Notes: a model not told the origin generated them from the sequence alone. A stretch of 64,000 nucleotides of DNA from Herbiconiux moechotypicola (GCF_024979255.1 NZ_JANLCN010000002.1:124001-188000), one strand, 5' to 3'. Counted from the stretch's first letter, positions 15,421-24,463 are shown. Made by a program: numbers and translations.

Positions 15421-17039
15421 CCGGCTTCCTCCCCCTCCTCGCCCTGCGCATCCGGCGCGACGCCACCCAGCTCACCCTTTGGATCGTCGGCACCGCCGCC
15501 CTCGCCGGCCTCAGCTACGTCGGCGTCACCGGCTCCTACGGCACCGAACAAGACCGCGCCGCCCTGCTCGCCGCCGCCGTCGCGAACCCCGTCATCCTCC
15601 TCTTCCGGGGTCTGCCCTCGGGAGCCGGCGAGGGCGCGTTCCTGGGGTTCCTCATCCTGCCGTTCCTCGCGATGCTCGCCGCCTTCATGAGCAGCTTCCT
15701 CGCCGTGCGCCACACCCGCACCGAAGAGGAGCAGGGCCGCGCCGAACTCGTCGGCGCCACCGCCGCCGGGCGCATCGCCCCGCTCGCCGCCACGGTCGCG
15801 CACGCGGTGCTCGCCAACCTCGCACTGGCCGTGCTCTGCACGCTCGCCCTTCTCGCGACGGGGCTCGGGATGCGCGGTGCCATCACCTCAGGCCTGGCCA
15901 CCGCCGCCGCCGGGGTCGCCTTCTTCGCCCTCACGCTCCTCGCCGCCCAGCTCGTGCGCACCTCGCGCTCCGCGAACGCGGCGGGGGTGTGGATGATCGT
16001 GGTCACCTTCGTGCTGAGCGGCATGGGCAACGCGGCCGGCACTCCGAGCACCGACGCCACCCGGATCGAGAGCGGGTGGCTCGCGTGGGTGTCGCCGTTC
16101 GGCTGGATCGAGAACACCCGGCCGTACGCGAGCGACGACCTCGCCCCGCTGGCGCTGTGCATCGGGGTGCTGGTGCTCGGGTTGGGGGCGGCGTTCGCGC
16201 TGCAGGCCGGGCGTGACGTAGGCGGGAGCCTGCTGCCCGAGCGGCGCGGGCGTGCGAGGGCGAGCGTCGCACTGGGCAGCGGACTCGGGCTCGCGTGGCG
16301 GCTCAGCCGGGGTGCGGTGCTCGGGTGGGCGGTCGGCGGGCTCCTCACGGGCGTCCTGGCGACGCGGCTGTCGGCGGTGCTCGATCAGGTGAGCACCGAG
16401 ATCCCGTCGGTGGCGCAGCTGACAGAGGCGCTCGCGCGGGGCGGGTCGCTCGAGCAGGCCGCCGTGGTCATCTTCTTCACGATGCTCGGGGTGCTCGCGT
16501 CGTGCTGTGCGGTGCAGGCCGTGTGCCGCGCGCGGCAGGAGGAGGTGCACGGTACGGCCGAGCCCGTGCTCTCGGCCGCGGTGGGGCGGGTGCGGTGGCT
16601 GGAGGCGTATCTCGTGGTGGCCGCCCTCGGGATGGTGGCGACGGTGGCGGCGGGTATGGTTGGGGCTCTCGCGGGGATCGCGTCGCTGCCCGAGCCCGAC
16701 TGGTCGCTCACCGAGACCGTGGTCGTGACCGCGGGCGGGCAGGTGCTGGCGGCGGGGGTGTTCCTCGCGGTGACGGCGGTGGTGTTCGTGCTGGTGCCGC
16801 GCGTCACGGTGCCGGTGGGGTGGGCGCTCGTGGTGGTCGGGATGCTGCTGGGGCTGTTCGGGCCGCTGTTCGGGTTTCCGGAGTGGCTGGTCGATGTGTC
16901 GCCGATCGCGGTGGCGCCGACGGTGGCGGGCGACTCCGTCGAACTGCGCGGGGCGGTGTGGCTGGGGGTGGCCGTGGTCGCGGGGGTGGGCGGCGCGCTC
17001 GTGCTGATGCGGCGACGGGAGCTCGCGCCCGCGGACTGA
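15417..17039 (+). CDS. ABC exporter permease (polyketide-antibiotic exporter type)
   Basis: A 540-residue integral membrane protein with about twelve predicted helices in two similar halves. Each half opens with a R-R-A-L/W-G helix start (LRIRRDATQLTLWIVG near the N-terminus and LAWRLSRGAVLGWAVGG near residue 287) and contains a TEEEQGRAELV or QEEVHGTAEPVLS element before the next helix. This duplicated form is typical of the exporters annotated as polyketide-antibiotic exporters in actinobacteria. The ATG at 15417 overlaps the ATPase stop. Substrate unknown. Confidence 0.82.
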   Translation: MTGFLPLLALRIRRDATQLTLWIVGTAALAGLSYVGVTGSYGTEQDRAALLAAAVANPVILLFRGLPSGAGEGAFLGFLILPFLAMLAAFMSSFLAVRHTRTEEEQGRAELVGATAAGRIAPLAATVAHAVLANLALAVLCTLALLATGLGMRGAITSGLATAAAGVAFFALTLLAAQLVRTSRSANAAGVWMIVVTFVLSGMGNAAGTPSTDATRIESGWLAWVSPFGWIENTRPYASDDLAPLALCIGVLVLGLGAAFALQAGRDVGGSLLPERRGRARASVALGSGLGLAWRLSRGAVLGWAVGGLLTGVLATRLSAVLDQVSTEIPSVAQLTEALARGGSLEQAAVVIFFTMLGVLASCCAVQAVCRARQEEVHGTAEPVLSAAVGRVRWLEAYLVVAALGMVATVAAGMVGALAGIASLPEPDWSLTETVVVTAGGQVLAAGVFLAVTAVVFVLVPRVTVPVGWALVVVGMLLGLFGPLFGFPEWLVDVSPIAVAPTVAGDSVELRGAVWLGVAVVAGVGGALVLMRRRELAPAD

Positions 17040-17115
17040 GCGGGGCACCGCTCGCCTGCCGAGCCCGCCCGATCGGCTGGGTGACGTGTGTTGCGGACGG
17101 CTTCGGCGCATCCTG

Positions 17116-17180
17116 TACTCGGTCTTGCCAAGTAGTGGTACTCGGCGTTACTATCTAGCGGTAGTCAGCATCACCGAGTA
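17116..17180 (+). promoter_or_regulatory. promoter and candidate PadR operators
   Basis: TTGCCA (17125-17130), 18 bases, TACTAT (17149-17154) forms a promoter for the PadR operon. TACTCGG occurs at 17116-17122 and 17139-17145 and its inverse CCGAGTA at 17174-17180, flanking the promoter. These look like binding sites for the PadR protein encoded just downstream. Confidence 0.6.
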
Positions 17181-17192
17181 GAGAGGGCCGCG

Positions 17193-17558
17193 ATGGCGAA
17201 ACTGATGACCGAGATGCTCAAGGGCACGCTCGAGGGCATCGTGCTGGCGATCCTCGCCGAGCGTCCGGCGTACGGGTACGAGATCACGGTGCGCCTGCGC
17301 GACGAGGGGTTCAGCGACATCGTGGAGGGCACCGTCTATGCCCTGCTCGTGCGGGTGGAGCAGCGCGGGCTGGTCGACGTGGAGAAGGTGCCCTCCGAGA
17401 AGGGCCCGCCGCGCAAGGTCTACTCGCTCAACACCGCCGGGCGCGGGTACCTCGACGAGTTCTGGGCCAGCTGGTCGTTCCTCGCCGCGCGCATCGACGC
17501 GCTCGCACCCACCGCCCCCACACCCGCACCCCGCGCCACGATCGAAGGAGACCACTGA
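17193..17558 (+). CDS. PadR family transcriptional regulator
   Basis: A 121-residue PadR winged-helix regulator. MLKGTLEGIVLAILAERPAYGYEI is the family opening, followed by VEGTVYALLVRVEQRGLV (recognition helix and wing) and GPPRKVYSLNTAGRGYL. PadR proteins usually repress multidrug efflux genes and are released by ligands. Here the gene is first in an operon with DUF1048 and an ABC exporter, with inverted TACTCGG boxes over the promoter, so autoregulation is likely. It overlaps the next start by one base (TGATG). Confidence 0.9.
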   Translation: MAKLMTEMLKGTLEGIVLAILAERPAYGYEITVRLRDEGFSDIVEGTVYALLVRVEQRGLVDVEKVPSEKGPPRKVYSLNTAGRGYLDEFWASWSFLAARIDALAPTAPTPAPRATIEGDH

Positions 17559-17923
17559 TGGCCGCGAAATGGATCGAGTTCCTCACCGGATCGCTCGAGC
17601 AGAAGAAGCAGTACCGACAGGCGATGGCGCGCATGGAGTCGCTGCCCGCCCCCTACCGCGACTCCGCGAAGGCCCTGCACCGCTACTTCATGTACGCGGG
17701 CGGACTCACCGACGGCGACGTGCTCGTGACGATGGTGGTCGACCACGTCGACCTCTGGGAGCGCGCGGCCGTCGACGGCACCCCGGTGCACGAGATCGTC
17801 GGCGACGACCCGGCCGAGTTCGCCGAGACCTTCGTGCGCTCCTACGCCGGATCGCAGTGGATCGACAAGGAGCGGGCACGGCTCGTCGCCGCGATCGAGG
17901 CCGCGGAGAGGATCGGCTCATGA
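17558..17923 (+). CDS. DUF1048 protein
   Basis: A 121-residue alpha-helical protein, KWIEFLTGSLEQKKQYRQAMAR at the start and then LPAPYRDSAKALHRYFMYAGG. This is the DUF1048 family, which repeatedly occurs between a PadR regulator and an ABC-2 exporter. Its role is unknown; co-occurrence suggests a link to regulation or function of the exporter. It overlaps both neighbours (1 and 4 bases). Confidence 0.82.
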   Translation: MAAKWIEFLTGSLEQKKQYRQAMARMESLPAPYRDSAKALHRYFMYAGGLTDGDVLVTMVVDHVDLWERAAVDGTPVHEIVGDDPAEFAETFVRSYAGSQWIDKERARLVAAIEAAERIGS

Positions 17924-18699
17924 GCGGGGCAGCTGCCGCCACGCTCACCCGGCCGGCCATCCGCATCCGGGGTCTGGTGAAGTCTTTCAAGGGTGTGGAG
18001 GTGTTGAAGGGCGTCGACCTGGAGGTGGCGCCCGGCAGCATCGTGGCCCTGCTCGGCTCGAACGGGGCGGGCAAGACGACGCTGGTGCGCATCCTGTCGA
18101 CCCTGCTGCGCGCCGATGCCGGAGAGGCCGCCGTGAACGGGCACGAGGTGTCGGCCGAGGCGGCGGCCGTGCGCGAGCAGCTGAGTCTCACGGGGCAGTT
18201 CGCCGCTGTGGACGAGGTGCTGAGCGGGCGCGAGAACCTCGTGCTCATCGCACGGCTGCGGCACCTGCCCGACCCCGGGTCGATCGCCGACGATTTGCTC
18301 GATCGGTTCGGGCTCACCGAGGCCGGGCGGCGGCGCGCCGGCACCTACTCGGGCGGGATGCGGCGCAGGCTCGACATCGCGATGAGCCTCATCGGCGATC
18401 CGGCGGTGATCGTGCTCGACGAGCCCACCACGGGCCTCGACCCGCAGGCGCGGCTCGACGTGTGGGCGACCGTGCGGCAGCTCGCCGCCGGCGGCACGAC
18501 CGTGCTGCTCACCACGCAGTACCTCGACGAGGCCGAGCAGCTCGCCGACCGGATCGCGATCCTGCACGAGGGCGTCATCGTGCACGAGGGCACGCTCGCC
18601 GAGCTCAAGGCACTGCTGCCGCCGGCGCGGGTGGAGTACGTGGAGAAGCAGCCCACCCTCGAAGAGGTCTTCCTCGCGTTGACCGGAGGTGCACGATGA
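17920..18699 (+). CDS. DrrA-like ABC exporter ATP-binding protein
   Basis: A 259-residue ATPase. It has Walker A GSNGAGKTT (about 47-55), signature YSGGMRRRLDIAMSL (about 143-157), Walker B VIVLDEPTTGLDP (about 163-175) and the switch Q/H region LLTTQYLDEAEQLADRI, where Gln replaces His as in DrrA drug-resistance ATPases. DrrA-type proteins power export of antibiotics such as daunorubicin. It overlaps the DUF1048 and permease genes by 4 bases each. The operon's PadR regulator would respond to the exported compound, by analogy. Confidence 0.9.
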   Translation: MSGAAAATLTRPAIRIRGLVKSFKGVEVLKGVDLEVAPGSIVALLGSNGAGKTTLVRILSTLLRADAGEAAVNGHEVSAEAAAVREQLSLTGQFAAVDEVLSGRENLVLIARLRHLPDPGSIADDLLDRFGLTEAGRRRAGTYSGGMRRRLDIAMSLIGDPAVIVLDEPTTGLDPQARLDVWATVRQLAAGGTTVLLTTQYLDEAEQLADRIAILHEGVIVHEGTLAELKALLPPARVEYVEKQPTLEEVFLALTGGAR

Positions 18700-19460
18700 G
18701 CACGCTCGCACTCGCCGACACCGCCGCCCTCACGGGCCGGTCGCTGCGGCACATCCTGCGTAGTCCCGACACCATCGTCACCACCGCCGTCACGCCCGTC
18801 GCCCTCCTGCTGCTGTTCGTCTTCGTGCTCGGCGGGGCGATCGACACCGGGTCGGCGGGTTCGTACATCGACTACCTGCTCCCCGGCATCCTGCTCATCA
18901 CCGTGGCTTCGGGCGTCGCATACACCTCGTACCGACTGTTCCTCGACCTGCAGGGCGGCATCGTCGAGCGGTTCCAGTCGATGCCGATCGCCCGGCCCAG
19001 CGTGCTGTGGGCGCACGTGCTCACCTCGCTGGCGGCCAACCTCGCCGCCGTCGCGATCGTGACGGGGGTGGCGCTGCTGTTCGGGTTCCGCAGCGGGGCG
19101 TCGGTGCTCGCGTGGCTGGCGGTGGCGGGCATCCTGGTGCTCTTCACGCTCGCGCTCACCTGGATCGCCGTGGTCGCCGGCCTCACCGCGAAGAGCGTCG
19201 ACGGGGCGAGCGCGTTCAGCTACCCGCTCATCTTCCTGCCGTTCATCAGCTCGGCGTTCGTGCCGACGGACTCGATGCCGGGGCCGGTCGCGTGGTTCGC
19301 CGAGAACCAGCCGGTCACGTCCATCGTCGACACGCTGCGGGCGCTGCTCGCGGGCACCGCCGTGGGGCCGGAGATCTGGGTGGCGCTGGCGTGGCTCGTG
19401 GGGATCGGAGCGGTGGCGTACGGGGCGGCCGCGGTGCTGTACCGGCGGCGGATGCGGTGA
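18696..19460 (+). CDS. DrrB-like ABC-2 permease
   Basis: A 254-residue ABC-2 type permease with six predicted helices. LLLLFVFVLGGAI, YIDYLLPGILLITVASG, then VERFQSMPIARPSVLWAHV and FLPFISSAFVPTDSMPG match the DrrB subfamily. It pairs with the preceding ATPase (ATGA overlap) as a homodimeric exporter. It is the last plus-strand gene of the operon; the following 73 bases hold no clear hairpin. Confidence 0.88.
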   Translation: MSTLALADTAALTGRSLRHILRSPDTIVTTAVTPVALLLLFVFVLGGAIDTGSAGSYIDYLLPGILLITVASGVAYTSYRLFLDLQGGIVERFQSMPIARPSVLWAHVLTSLAANLAAVAIVTGVALLFGFRSGASVLAWLAVAGILVLFTLALTWIAVVAGLTAKSVDGASAFSYPLIFLPFISSAFVPTDSMPGPVAWFAENQPVTSIVDTLRALLAGTAVGPEIWVALAWLVGIGAVAYGAAAVLYRRRMR

Positions 19461-19533
19461 GCTGTCGGCCAGAAGTCGAGCTCGGGGTGCGGCTGGTGGT
19501 GTCTCCGATACCAGTTCAGCGAGTGCAGGAGGG

Positions 19534-20007
19534 TCATGCCACCGCCCTCCCCCGCAGGTGACGGCAGCACACCGCGCCGCGGCAGGGGACCGAGACGAGG
19601 TCGCCCGCACGCACATCGGCGGGCAGCACCATGGCGCCGTTCCCGACGGCGAACGCGGTGGCCCTCCGCGTCGACGCCCTGCCGATCAACCGGGCCTCGT
19701 CGAAGTGTGCGGCGACCTCCGAGAGCTCGGCGTCGAGCACGAGCATCCCGTCGCCCGTCACCTCGAGCACCTTCGTCACGACGACCGACGCCTGCTCCCG
19801 GTCGGAGGGGCGCCCGCCCGATCCGGGCACCACCGCGGCGGCGACGTGCACGCAGGGCGTCTCGCAGATGTCGACGAGGCGCCGCAGCGAGACACCGCCC
19901 ACGACCACGTCGTCGACCGTGGGGTGCGTCTGCTCCGGCCAGCGGTCGAGCGCGATCGGGTCGGGGAGGGTGGTGCGCAGGCTGGGGAGGATCGTCGTGA
20001 GTGTCAC
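19534..20007 (-). CDS. hypothetical protein
   Basis: A 157-residue protein from GTG 20007, which has no good ribosome site. A Val/Ala/Asp-rich centre (SVVVTKVLEVTGDGMLVLDAEL) and VPCRGAVCCRHLRGRAVA at the end, with three Cys in the last 20 residues, can be seen. No known family. It is divergent from kdpD with 112 bases between them. Amino-acid composition and codon bias look coding on this strand. Confidence 0.5.
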   Translation of the reverse strand: MTLTTILPSLRTTLPDPIALDRWPEQTHPTVDDVVVGGVSLRRLVDICETPCVHVAAAVVPGSGGRPSDREQASVVVTKVLEVTGDGMLVLDAELSEVAAHFDEARLIGRASTRRATAFAVGNGAMVLPADVRAGDLVSVPCRGAVCCRHLRGRAVA

Positions 20008-20119
20008 ATCCGGAGGTCTACGCCGCGGCCGTCGGCCGCACGGCGATCCTCACGGAATCCGAACGGCGGCGGGCCCGAATCCTGACGGGATGCGCCCCGC
20101 TCGCGGTTAGTGTGAGGTC

Positions 20120-22678
20120 GTGAAGCAGGGACGGCTGAGAGTGCTGCTCGGCGCCGCGCCGGGTGTGGGCAAGACCTACACCATGCTCGAAGAGGGCCGG
20201 CGCCTCAAGTCGGCCGGCCGCGACGTGGTGATCGCCGTGGTCGAGACCCACGGGCGCGCGGCGACGAAGGCGATGACACTCGGCCTCGAAGCGGTACCGA
20301 GGCGCCTCGTTCAGCACCGCGGCGTCTCCCTCGACGAGATGGACCTCGACGCCGTCATCGCCCGCGCCCCCGACGTGGCCCTCGTCGACGAGCTCGCCCA
20401 CACCAACGCGCCCGGCAGCCGGCACGAGAAGCGCTGGCGCGACGTCGACACCCTCCTCGACGCCGGCATCGACGTCATCACGACGGTGAACATCCAGCAC
20501 ATCGAGTCGCTGAACGACGTCGTCGAGCAGATCACGGGCGCGCCGCAGCGCGAGACGGTTCCGGATGCGGTGCTGCGGGCCGCGGATCAGATCGAGGTCG
20601 TCGACCTGGCCCCGCAGGCGCTCCGCGACCGCCTCGCCGAGGGTGTGGTGTACCCGGCCGCGCGCATCGATGCCGCGCTCTCGAACTACTTCAGGCTCGG
20701 CAACCTCACGGCGCTGCGCGAGCTCGCCCTGCTCTGGCTCGCCGACGAGGTCGACTCCGCCCTACAGAAGTACCGCGCCGAACACGGCATCGGCGAGAAG
20801 TGGGAGGCCAGGGAGCGCGTCGTCGTGGCGCTCACCGGCGGGCCCGAGGGCGAGACGCTCATCCGGCGCGGGGCCAGGATCGCCGCCCGCTCCGCCGGGG
20901 GTCGTCTCGCCGCGGTGCACGTGGTGAGCCAGGACGGGCTGCGCGGCCCCGACCCGCGCGCGCTCGCGGCGCAGCGCACCCTGGTCGAATCCCTCGGCGG
21001 CACCTATCACCAGATCGTCGGCGACGACATTCCCGAGGCCCTCGTGCAGTTCGCCCGCAGCGCGAACGCCACGCAGCTCGTCATCGGGGTGAGCCGCCGC
21101 TCGCGCCTGGCCGCGCTGCTCACGGGTCCCGGCATCGGGGCGACCGTCGTCCGCGAGTCCGGCGACATCGACGTGCACATCGTCACGCACTCCGCCGCGG
21201 GTGGCCGGTTCGCCCTGCCCCGGCCGCACGGGTCTCTGACTCTGAGGCGGCGCATCCTGGGCTTCGCGCTCGCGCTGGCGGGCGGGCCGCTGCTCACGTG
21301 GTTGCTGACCGTCTTCAGGTCGGGCGAGTCGATCACCTCCGACGTGCTGAGCTACCAGCTGCTCACCGTGGTGGTGGCGCTCGTCGGCGGCATCTGGCCG
21401 GCGCTGTTCGCGGCGGTGCTCAGCGGGCTGACTCTCGACTACTTCTTCGTCGACCCGCTCTACACGGTGACGGTCGACGAGCCGCTGCACCTGCTCGCGC
21501 TGGTGCTCTACGTGGTGATCGCGGTGCTCGTGTCGATCGTAGTCGACCAGGCCGCGCGACGGATGCGGGCGGCGCGACGGTCGTCGGCCGAGTCGGAGCT
21601 GGTGGCGAGCGTGGCGGGCGAAGTGCTGCGGGGGCGGGATGCGCTGCAGGCGTTCGTGACGCGCACCCGCGAGGCCTTCGGGCTGACCGAGGTGCGGCTC
21701 GCGGTGGCGGGGCAGGAAGTCGCGTCGGCCGGGGAGGAGACGGCCCCGGATGCGGATGACCCGGATGTGGATGACCCGGATGCGGGTGACCCTGATTCCG
21801 GAACGAGAGACGGTGCCGCGGCGGCGCACGGGATGCGGGTGGACCGGGTGCCGGTGAACGACACGGCGGTGCTCGAGCTGGTGGGGCGGCCACTGCGATC
21901 GAGCGACCGACGGCTGCTCGCGGTGATCGTGGCGCAGCTCGCCTCGGCGCTCGAGCAGGCCGACCTCGAACAGGCCGCGCGCGAGATGGCACCGCTCGCC
22001 GCCGCCGACCGGGTGCGCAGCGCCTTGCTCGCAGCGGTGGGGCACGACCTGCGCCGCCCCCTCGCGGCCGCGACCGCCGCGGTCACCGGGCTCCGCGCAT
22101 CCGGTTCTTCGCTCTCGGCCGCCGACCGCGACGAACTGCTCGACACCGCGGAGACGGGACTGCGGTCGCTCACCGAGCTGCTCACCGACCTGCTCGACGT
22201 GAGCCGTGTGCAGGCCGGTGTGCTCGCCGTCACCCCGCAGAGCGTCGATCTCGCCGACCTCGTTCCGTCGACGCTCGACGAGCTCGGAGTCGGGCCCGAC
22301 TCCGTCGAGATCGATCTGCCCGCCGAGCTGCCGGCCGTCGTCGCCGACCCGGTGCTGCTCGAGCGGGTACTGGTGAACCTGCTCTCGAACGCGCTCCGGT
22401 ACTCGCCGGCGGGCGAGCGGGTCGTCGTGGCCGCCTCCGAGTTCCACGGCTCGGTGCAGATCAGGGTGATCGACCGGGGGCCGGGGGTGGTGGCCGAGCG
22501 GCGCGACGACATCTTCCTCCCGTTCCAGCGGTCGGGCGACACCGACAACACGACCGGTCTCGGATTGGGGCTGGCGCTCTCCCGCGGTTTCGTGGAGGGT
22601 ATGGACGGCACGCTCGAGTTCGAAGAGACCCCCGGCGGAGGTTCGACGATGGTCATCACCCTCAGGGCCGCGTCGTGA
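20120..22678 (+). CDS. kdpD: KdpD-type sensor histidine kinase
   Basis: An 852-residue potassium/turgor sensor kinase. Order: KdpD N-terminal domain with GAAPGVGKTYTM (11-22) and LVDELAHTNAPGSRHEKRW; a universal-stress-like domain (about 235-360); four close membrane helices (about 375-475); a short GAF-like region; a dimerisation helix with VGHDLRRPL, phospho-acceptor His642; and the ATPase with VLVNLLSNALRYSP and GLGLGLALSRGF. Start GTG 20120. The linker contains three 15-base tandem repeats (CCGGATGCGGATGAC, 21746-21790) giving DADDP-like pentapeptides, which is unusual. It overlaps kdpE by 4 bases. No kdpFABC genes lie next to it. Confidence 0.92.
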   Translation: MKQGRLRVLLGAAPGVGKTYTMLEEGRRLKSAGRDVVIAVVETHGRAATKAMTLGLEAVPRRLVQHRGVSLDEMDLDAVIARAPDVALVDELAHTNAPGSRHEKRWRDVDTLLDAGIDVITTVNIQHIESLNDVVEQITGAPQRETVPDAVLRAADQIEVVDLAPQALRDRLAEGVVYPAARIDAALSNYFRLGNLTALRELALLWLADEVDSALQKYRAEHGIGEKWEARERVVVALTGGPEGETLIRRGARIAARSAGGRLAAVHVVSQDGLRGPDPRALAAQRTLVESLGGTYHQIVGDDIPEALVQFARSANATQLVIGVSRRSRLAALLTGPGIGATVVRESGDIDVHIVTHSAAGGRFALPRPHGSLTLRRRILGFALALAGGPLLTWLLTVFRSGESITSDVLSYQLLTVVVALVGGIWPALFAAVLSGLTLDYFFVDPLYTVTVDEPLHLLALVLYVVIAVLVSIVVDQAARRMRAARRSSAESELVASVAGEVLRGRDALQAFVTRTREAFGLTEVRLAVAGQEVASAGEETAPDADDPDVDDPDAGDPDSGTRDGAAAAHGMRVDRVPVNDTAVLELVGRPLRSSDRRLLAVIVAQLASALEQADLEQAAREMAPLAAADRVRSALLAAVGHDLRRPLAAATAAVTGLRASGSSLSAADRDELLDTAETGLRSLTELLTDLLDVSRVQAGVLAVTPQSVDLADLVPSTLDELGVGPDSVEIDLPAELPAVVADPVLLERVLVNLLSNALRYSPAGERVVVAASEFHGSVQIRVIDRGPGVVAERRDDIFLPFQRSGDTDNTTGLGLGLALSRGFVEGMDGTLEFEETPGGGSTMVITLRAAS

Positions 22679-23370
22679 GAATCCTCATCGCCGACGACGA
22701 CCCGCAGATCCTGCGCGCCCTCCGGGTGACGCTCGGCGCGCTCGGGCACGAGGTCGAGACCGCCGCCGACGGGCGGGAGACGATCGCGGCCGCGGCCGCG
22801 CATCCCCCCGACCTGCTCGTGCTCGACCTCGGCATGCCCGAGCTCGACGGGGTGGAGGTGATCAAGGCGGTGCGCGGGTGGTCGGCCGTGCCCATCCTCG
22901 TGGTGTCGGGGCGCACCGACTCGGCCGACAAGGTCGACGCGCTCGACGCGGGGGCCGACGACTACGTGACGAAGCCGTTCGCCATCGACGAACTGCTCGC
23001 GCGCGTGCGTGCACTCACCCGGCGCACACCGGCCGCCTCGACCGCGCCGGCGCCCGTGGTGACGATCGGCGACGTGACGATCGACCTCGCCGCGCACCTC
23101 GTGACGCGGGAGGGGGTGCGCGGGTCGGTGCGGTTGACGCCGACGGAGTGGAAGATCCTCGAGCTGCTCGTGCGCAACCCGCACCGGCTCGTGACGCACG
23201 CCGACCTGTTCACGCAGATCTGGGGAACGGCCGACGTGCGGGAGACGGGGTACCTGCGCCTCTATATAGGGCAGCTGCGCAAAAAACTCGAGGCCGACCC
23301 GTCGCGGCCGGTGCACATCCTCACCGAGGCGGGGATGGGGTACCGGTTCGAGGCCGACCCGGGGGCGTGA
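22675..23370 (+). CDS. kdpE: KdpE-type response regulator
   Basis: A 231-residue OmpR/PhoB-class response regulator. The receiver has acidic pair DDD (7-9), phospho-acceptor Asp in LVLDLGMPE, Thr/Ser in LVVSGRTD and Lys in VTKPF; the C-terminal winged helix has TPTEWKILELLVRNP and ETGYLRLYIGQLRKKLE, characteristic of KdpE. It starts at GTG 22675, overlapping kdpD. It would normally activate kdpFABC, but no such genes are within this window, so its targets are elsewhere or different. Confidence 0.92.
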   Translation: MRILIADDDPQILRALRVTLGALGHEVETAADGRETIAAAAAHPPDLLVLDLGMPELDGVEVIKAVRGWSAVPILVVSGRTDSADKVDALDAGADDYVTKPFAIDELLARVRALTRRTPAASTAPAPVVTIGDVTIDLAAHLVTREGVRGSVRLTPTEWKILELLVRNPHRLVTHADLFTQIWGTADVRETGYLRLYIGQLRKKLEADPSRPVHILTEAGMGYRFEADPGA

Positions 23371-23395
23371 GTGCGGTTCTCGGAGCGGCCCCGCG

Positions 23396-23620
23396 TCAGC
23401 TGCGCTGGAGCTCGTGTCCGGCGAAGTACCGGGCATGGGTGCGACGGACGGTCTCGAACGAATCGCTGTTCAACGAGACGATCTCCACATCGTCATCGAC
23501 TCGAGCGTCTTCTCGCTTCAGCCTCTCGAGAAGCGCATCACGATGACCATCGGGTCCGGGGAACTCCTGAACCGACCACTCCCCGCTCCGGCGGTGGTAC
23601 TCGACCACGAATCCAGGCAT
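23396..23620 (-). CDS. 74-residue protein coupled to RelA/SpoT-domain gene
   Basis: A small charged protein (PGFVVEYHRRSGEWSVQEFP, then LLERLKREDARVDDDVEIV). ATG 23620 is 3 bases after the stop of the RelA/SpoT-domain gene and an AAGGAGAG site sits inside that gene's end, so translation is coupled. Acidic and basic patches alternate; no known domain. By position it might neutralise or modulate its partner, as in toxic small alarmone synthetase pairs, but that is inference. Confidence 0.6.
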   Translation of the reverse strand: MPGFVVEYHRRSGEWSVQEFPGPDGHRDALLERLKREDARVDDDVEIVSLNSDSFETVRRTHARYFAGHELQRS

Positions 23621-23623
23621 CGG

Positions 23624-24463
23624 CTAGCCCTCTCCTTCATGTCGCATTCCCGCGAACGCTCTCTCCATAGCATTGATCTGGGTGCGCAGTTCGTGTTGCA
23701 TCTGGAGGACGGTCGCTCGGAGCGACTCCAGACTACCGCCTGCTTCCTCATCGGAGCCTGATCGAAAGAACGCCTCCGCGCGTGGCGTCTTCTGCTTCTG
23801 GGCGATGTTGAGTTCCAGGAGATGAATCTCATTCCTCTGGCGCTCGATGCTCCGCACCCTGTCGTAGGAGAGCTCCTGCAGTTGCTCCACTAGAGTGCGG
23901 GCCGGCTCTTCGCGCGGCACCTGTCCATAGCGAATACCCCTGCCCAGCACGTCGGCCGCACGCTCGTACATGTTCGCCCACTCGCCTTGCAGAGTCGTCC
24001 GTACCTGCACTTCTACTCTGCCTGTCGTCTGGATCCAGACATGCACGGCCCGATAGCCCGAGTGGTGCGCATCCCGCAGGTCGTGGATGTATTCCGACTC
24101 GGGCCGCAACCCGAACACGCCCGCGATCGCCACTGCGACCGCCATCTGCTCGTCGAGAGTCATGTCGGCCTCGAACCTGACGCCCGCGATGTCCTGCACC
24201 CGGTGCAGAGGGATCGACTCCTCTCGCCGTAGCTTCTGCACGAGGGTGTCTCTCGTCTTTCCGCGAGAGGTGATGTTCGGCGTACGGGTGTCGAGGAGAC
24301 TGCTCCAGTCGAGGTCTCGGATGCTCTTCTGCACGCTGGCGGCAAGCTCGTTGTACCAGAGCATGACGTCGACATAGTTCGGAAGAGTCGCCGGTACCTC
24401 TCGATCATGTTTGAGGCACGTGCCGAGGCGCCGCAGCTGGCTGTCGCTCCAGGGCCTCGTCAT
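23624..24463 (-). CDS. RelA/SpoT-domain nucleotide pyrophosphotransferase-like protein
   Basis: A 279-residue protein with a stand-alone RelA/SpoT synthetase-type domain (about 55-175) and no HD hydrolase, TGS or ACT domain. Visible motifs: SRGKTRDTLVQKLRRE (66-81, basic ATP site), VQDIAGVRF with Asp91 and Arg96, HHSGYRAVHVW (133-143), and EVQVRTTLQGEWANMYERA with Glu151. These are the positions needed for pyrophosphate transfer. The C-terminal 100 residues are mostly coiled-coil-like helix (QLQELSYDRVRSIERQRNEI and later LQMQHELRTQINAME). Family members make (p)ppGpp or ppApp, or modify tRNA CCA ends in toxic forms. The 74-residue downstream partner makes a toxin-antitoxin role possible. Confidence 0.75.
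   Translation of the reverse strand: MTRPWSDSQLRRLGTCLKHDREVPATLPNYVDVMLWYNELAASVQKSIRDLDWSSLLDTRTPNITSRGKTRDTLVQKLRREESIPLHRVQDIAGVRFEADMTLDEQMAVAVAIAGVFGLRPESEYIHDLRDAHHSGYRAVHVWIQTTGRVEVQVRTTLQGEWANMYERAADVLGRGIRYGQVPREEPARTLVEQLQELSYDRVRSIERQRNEIHLLELNIAQKQKTPRAEAFFRSGSDEEAGGSLESLRATVLQMQHELRTQINAMERAFAGMRHEGEG

Noticed and set aside
19220-19537. A minus-strand frame starting ATG 19537 (MTLLHSLNWYRRHH...) overlapping the stop of the hypothetical gene at 19534
   Set aside because: The ATGA overlap is suggestive, but three quarters of it is antisense to the DrrB-like permease and its codon use degrades there. A short coupled peptide remains possible.
23624-24463. Full-length Rel stringent-response enzyme
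   Set aside because: Too short and lacking HD, TGS and ACT domains; it is a stand-alone RelA/SpoT-domain protein.
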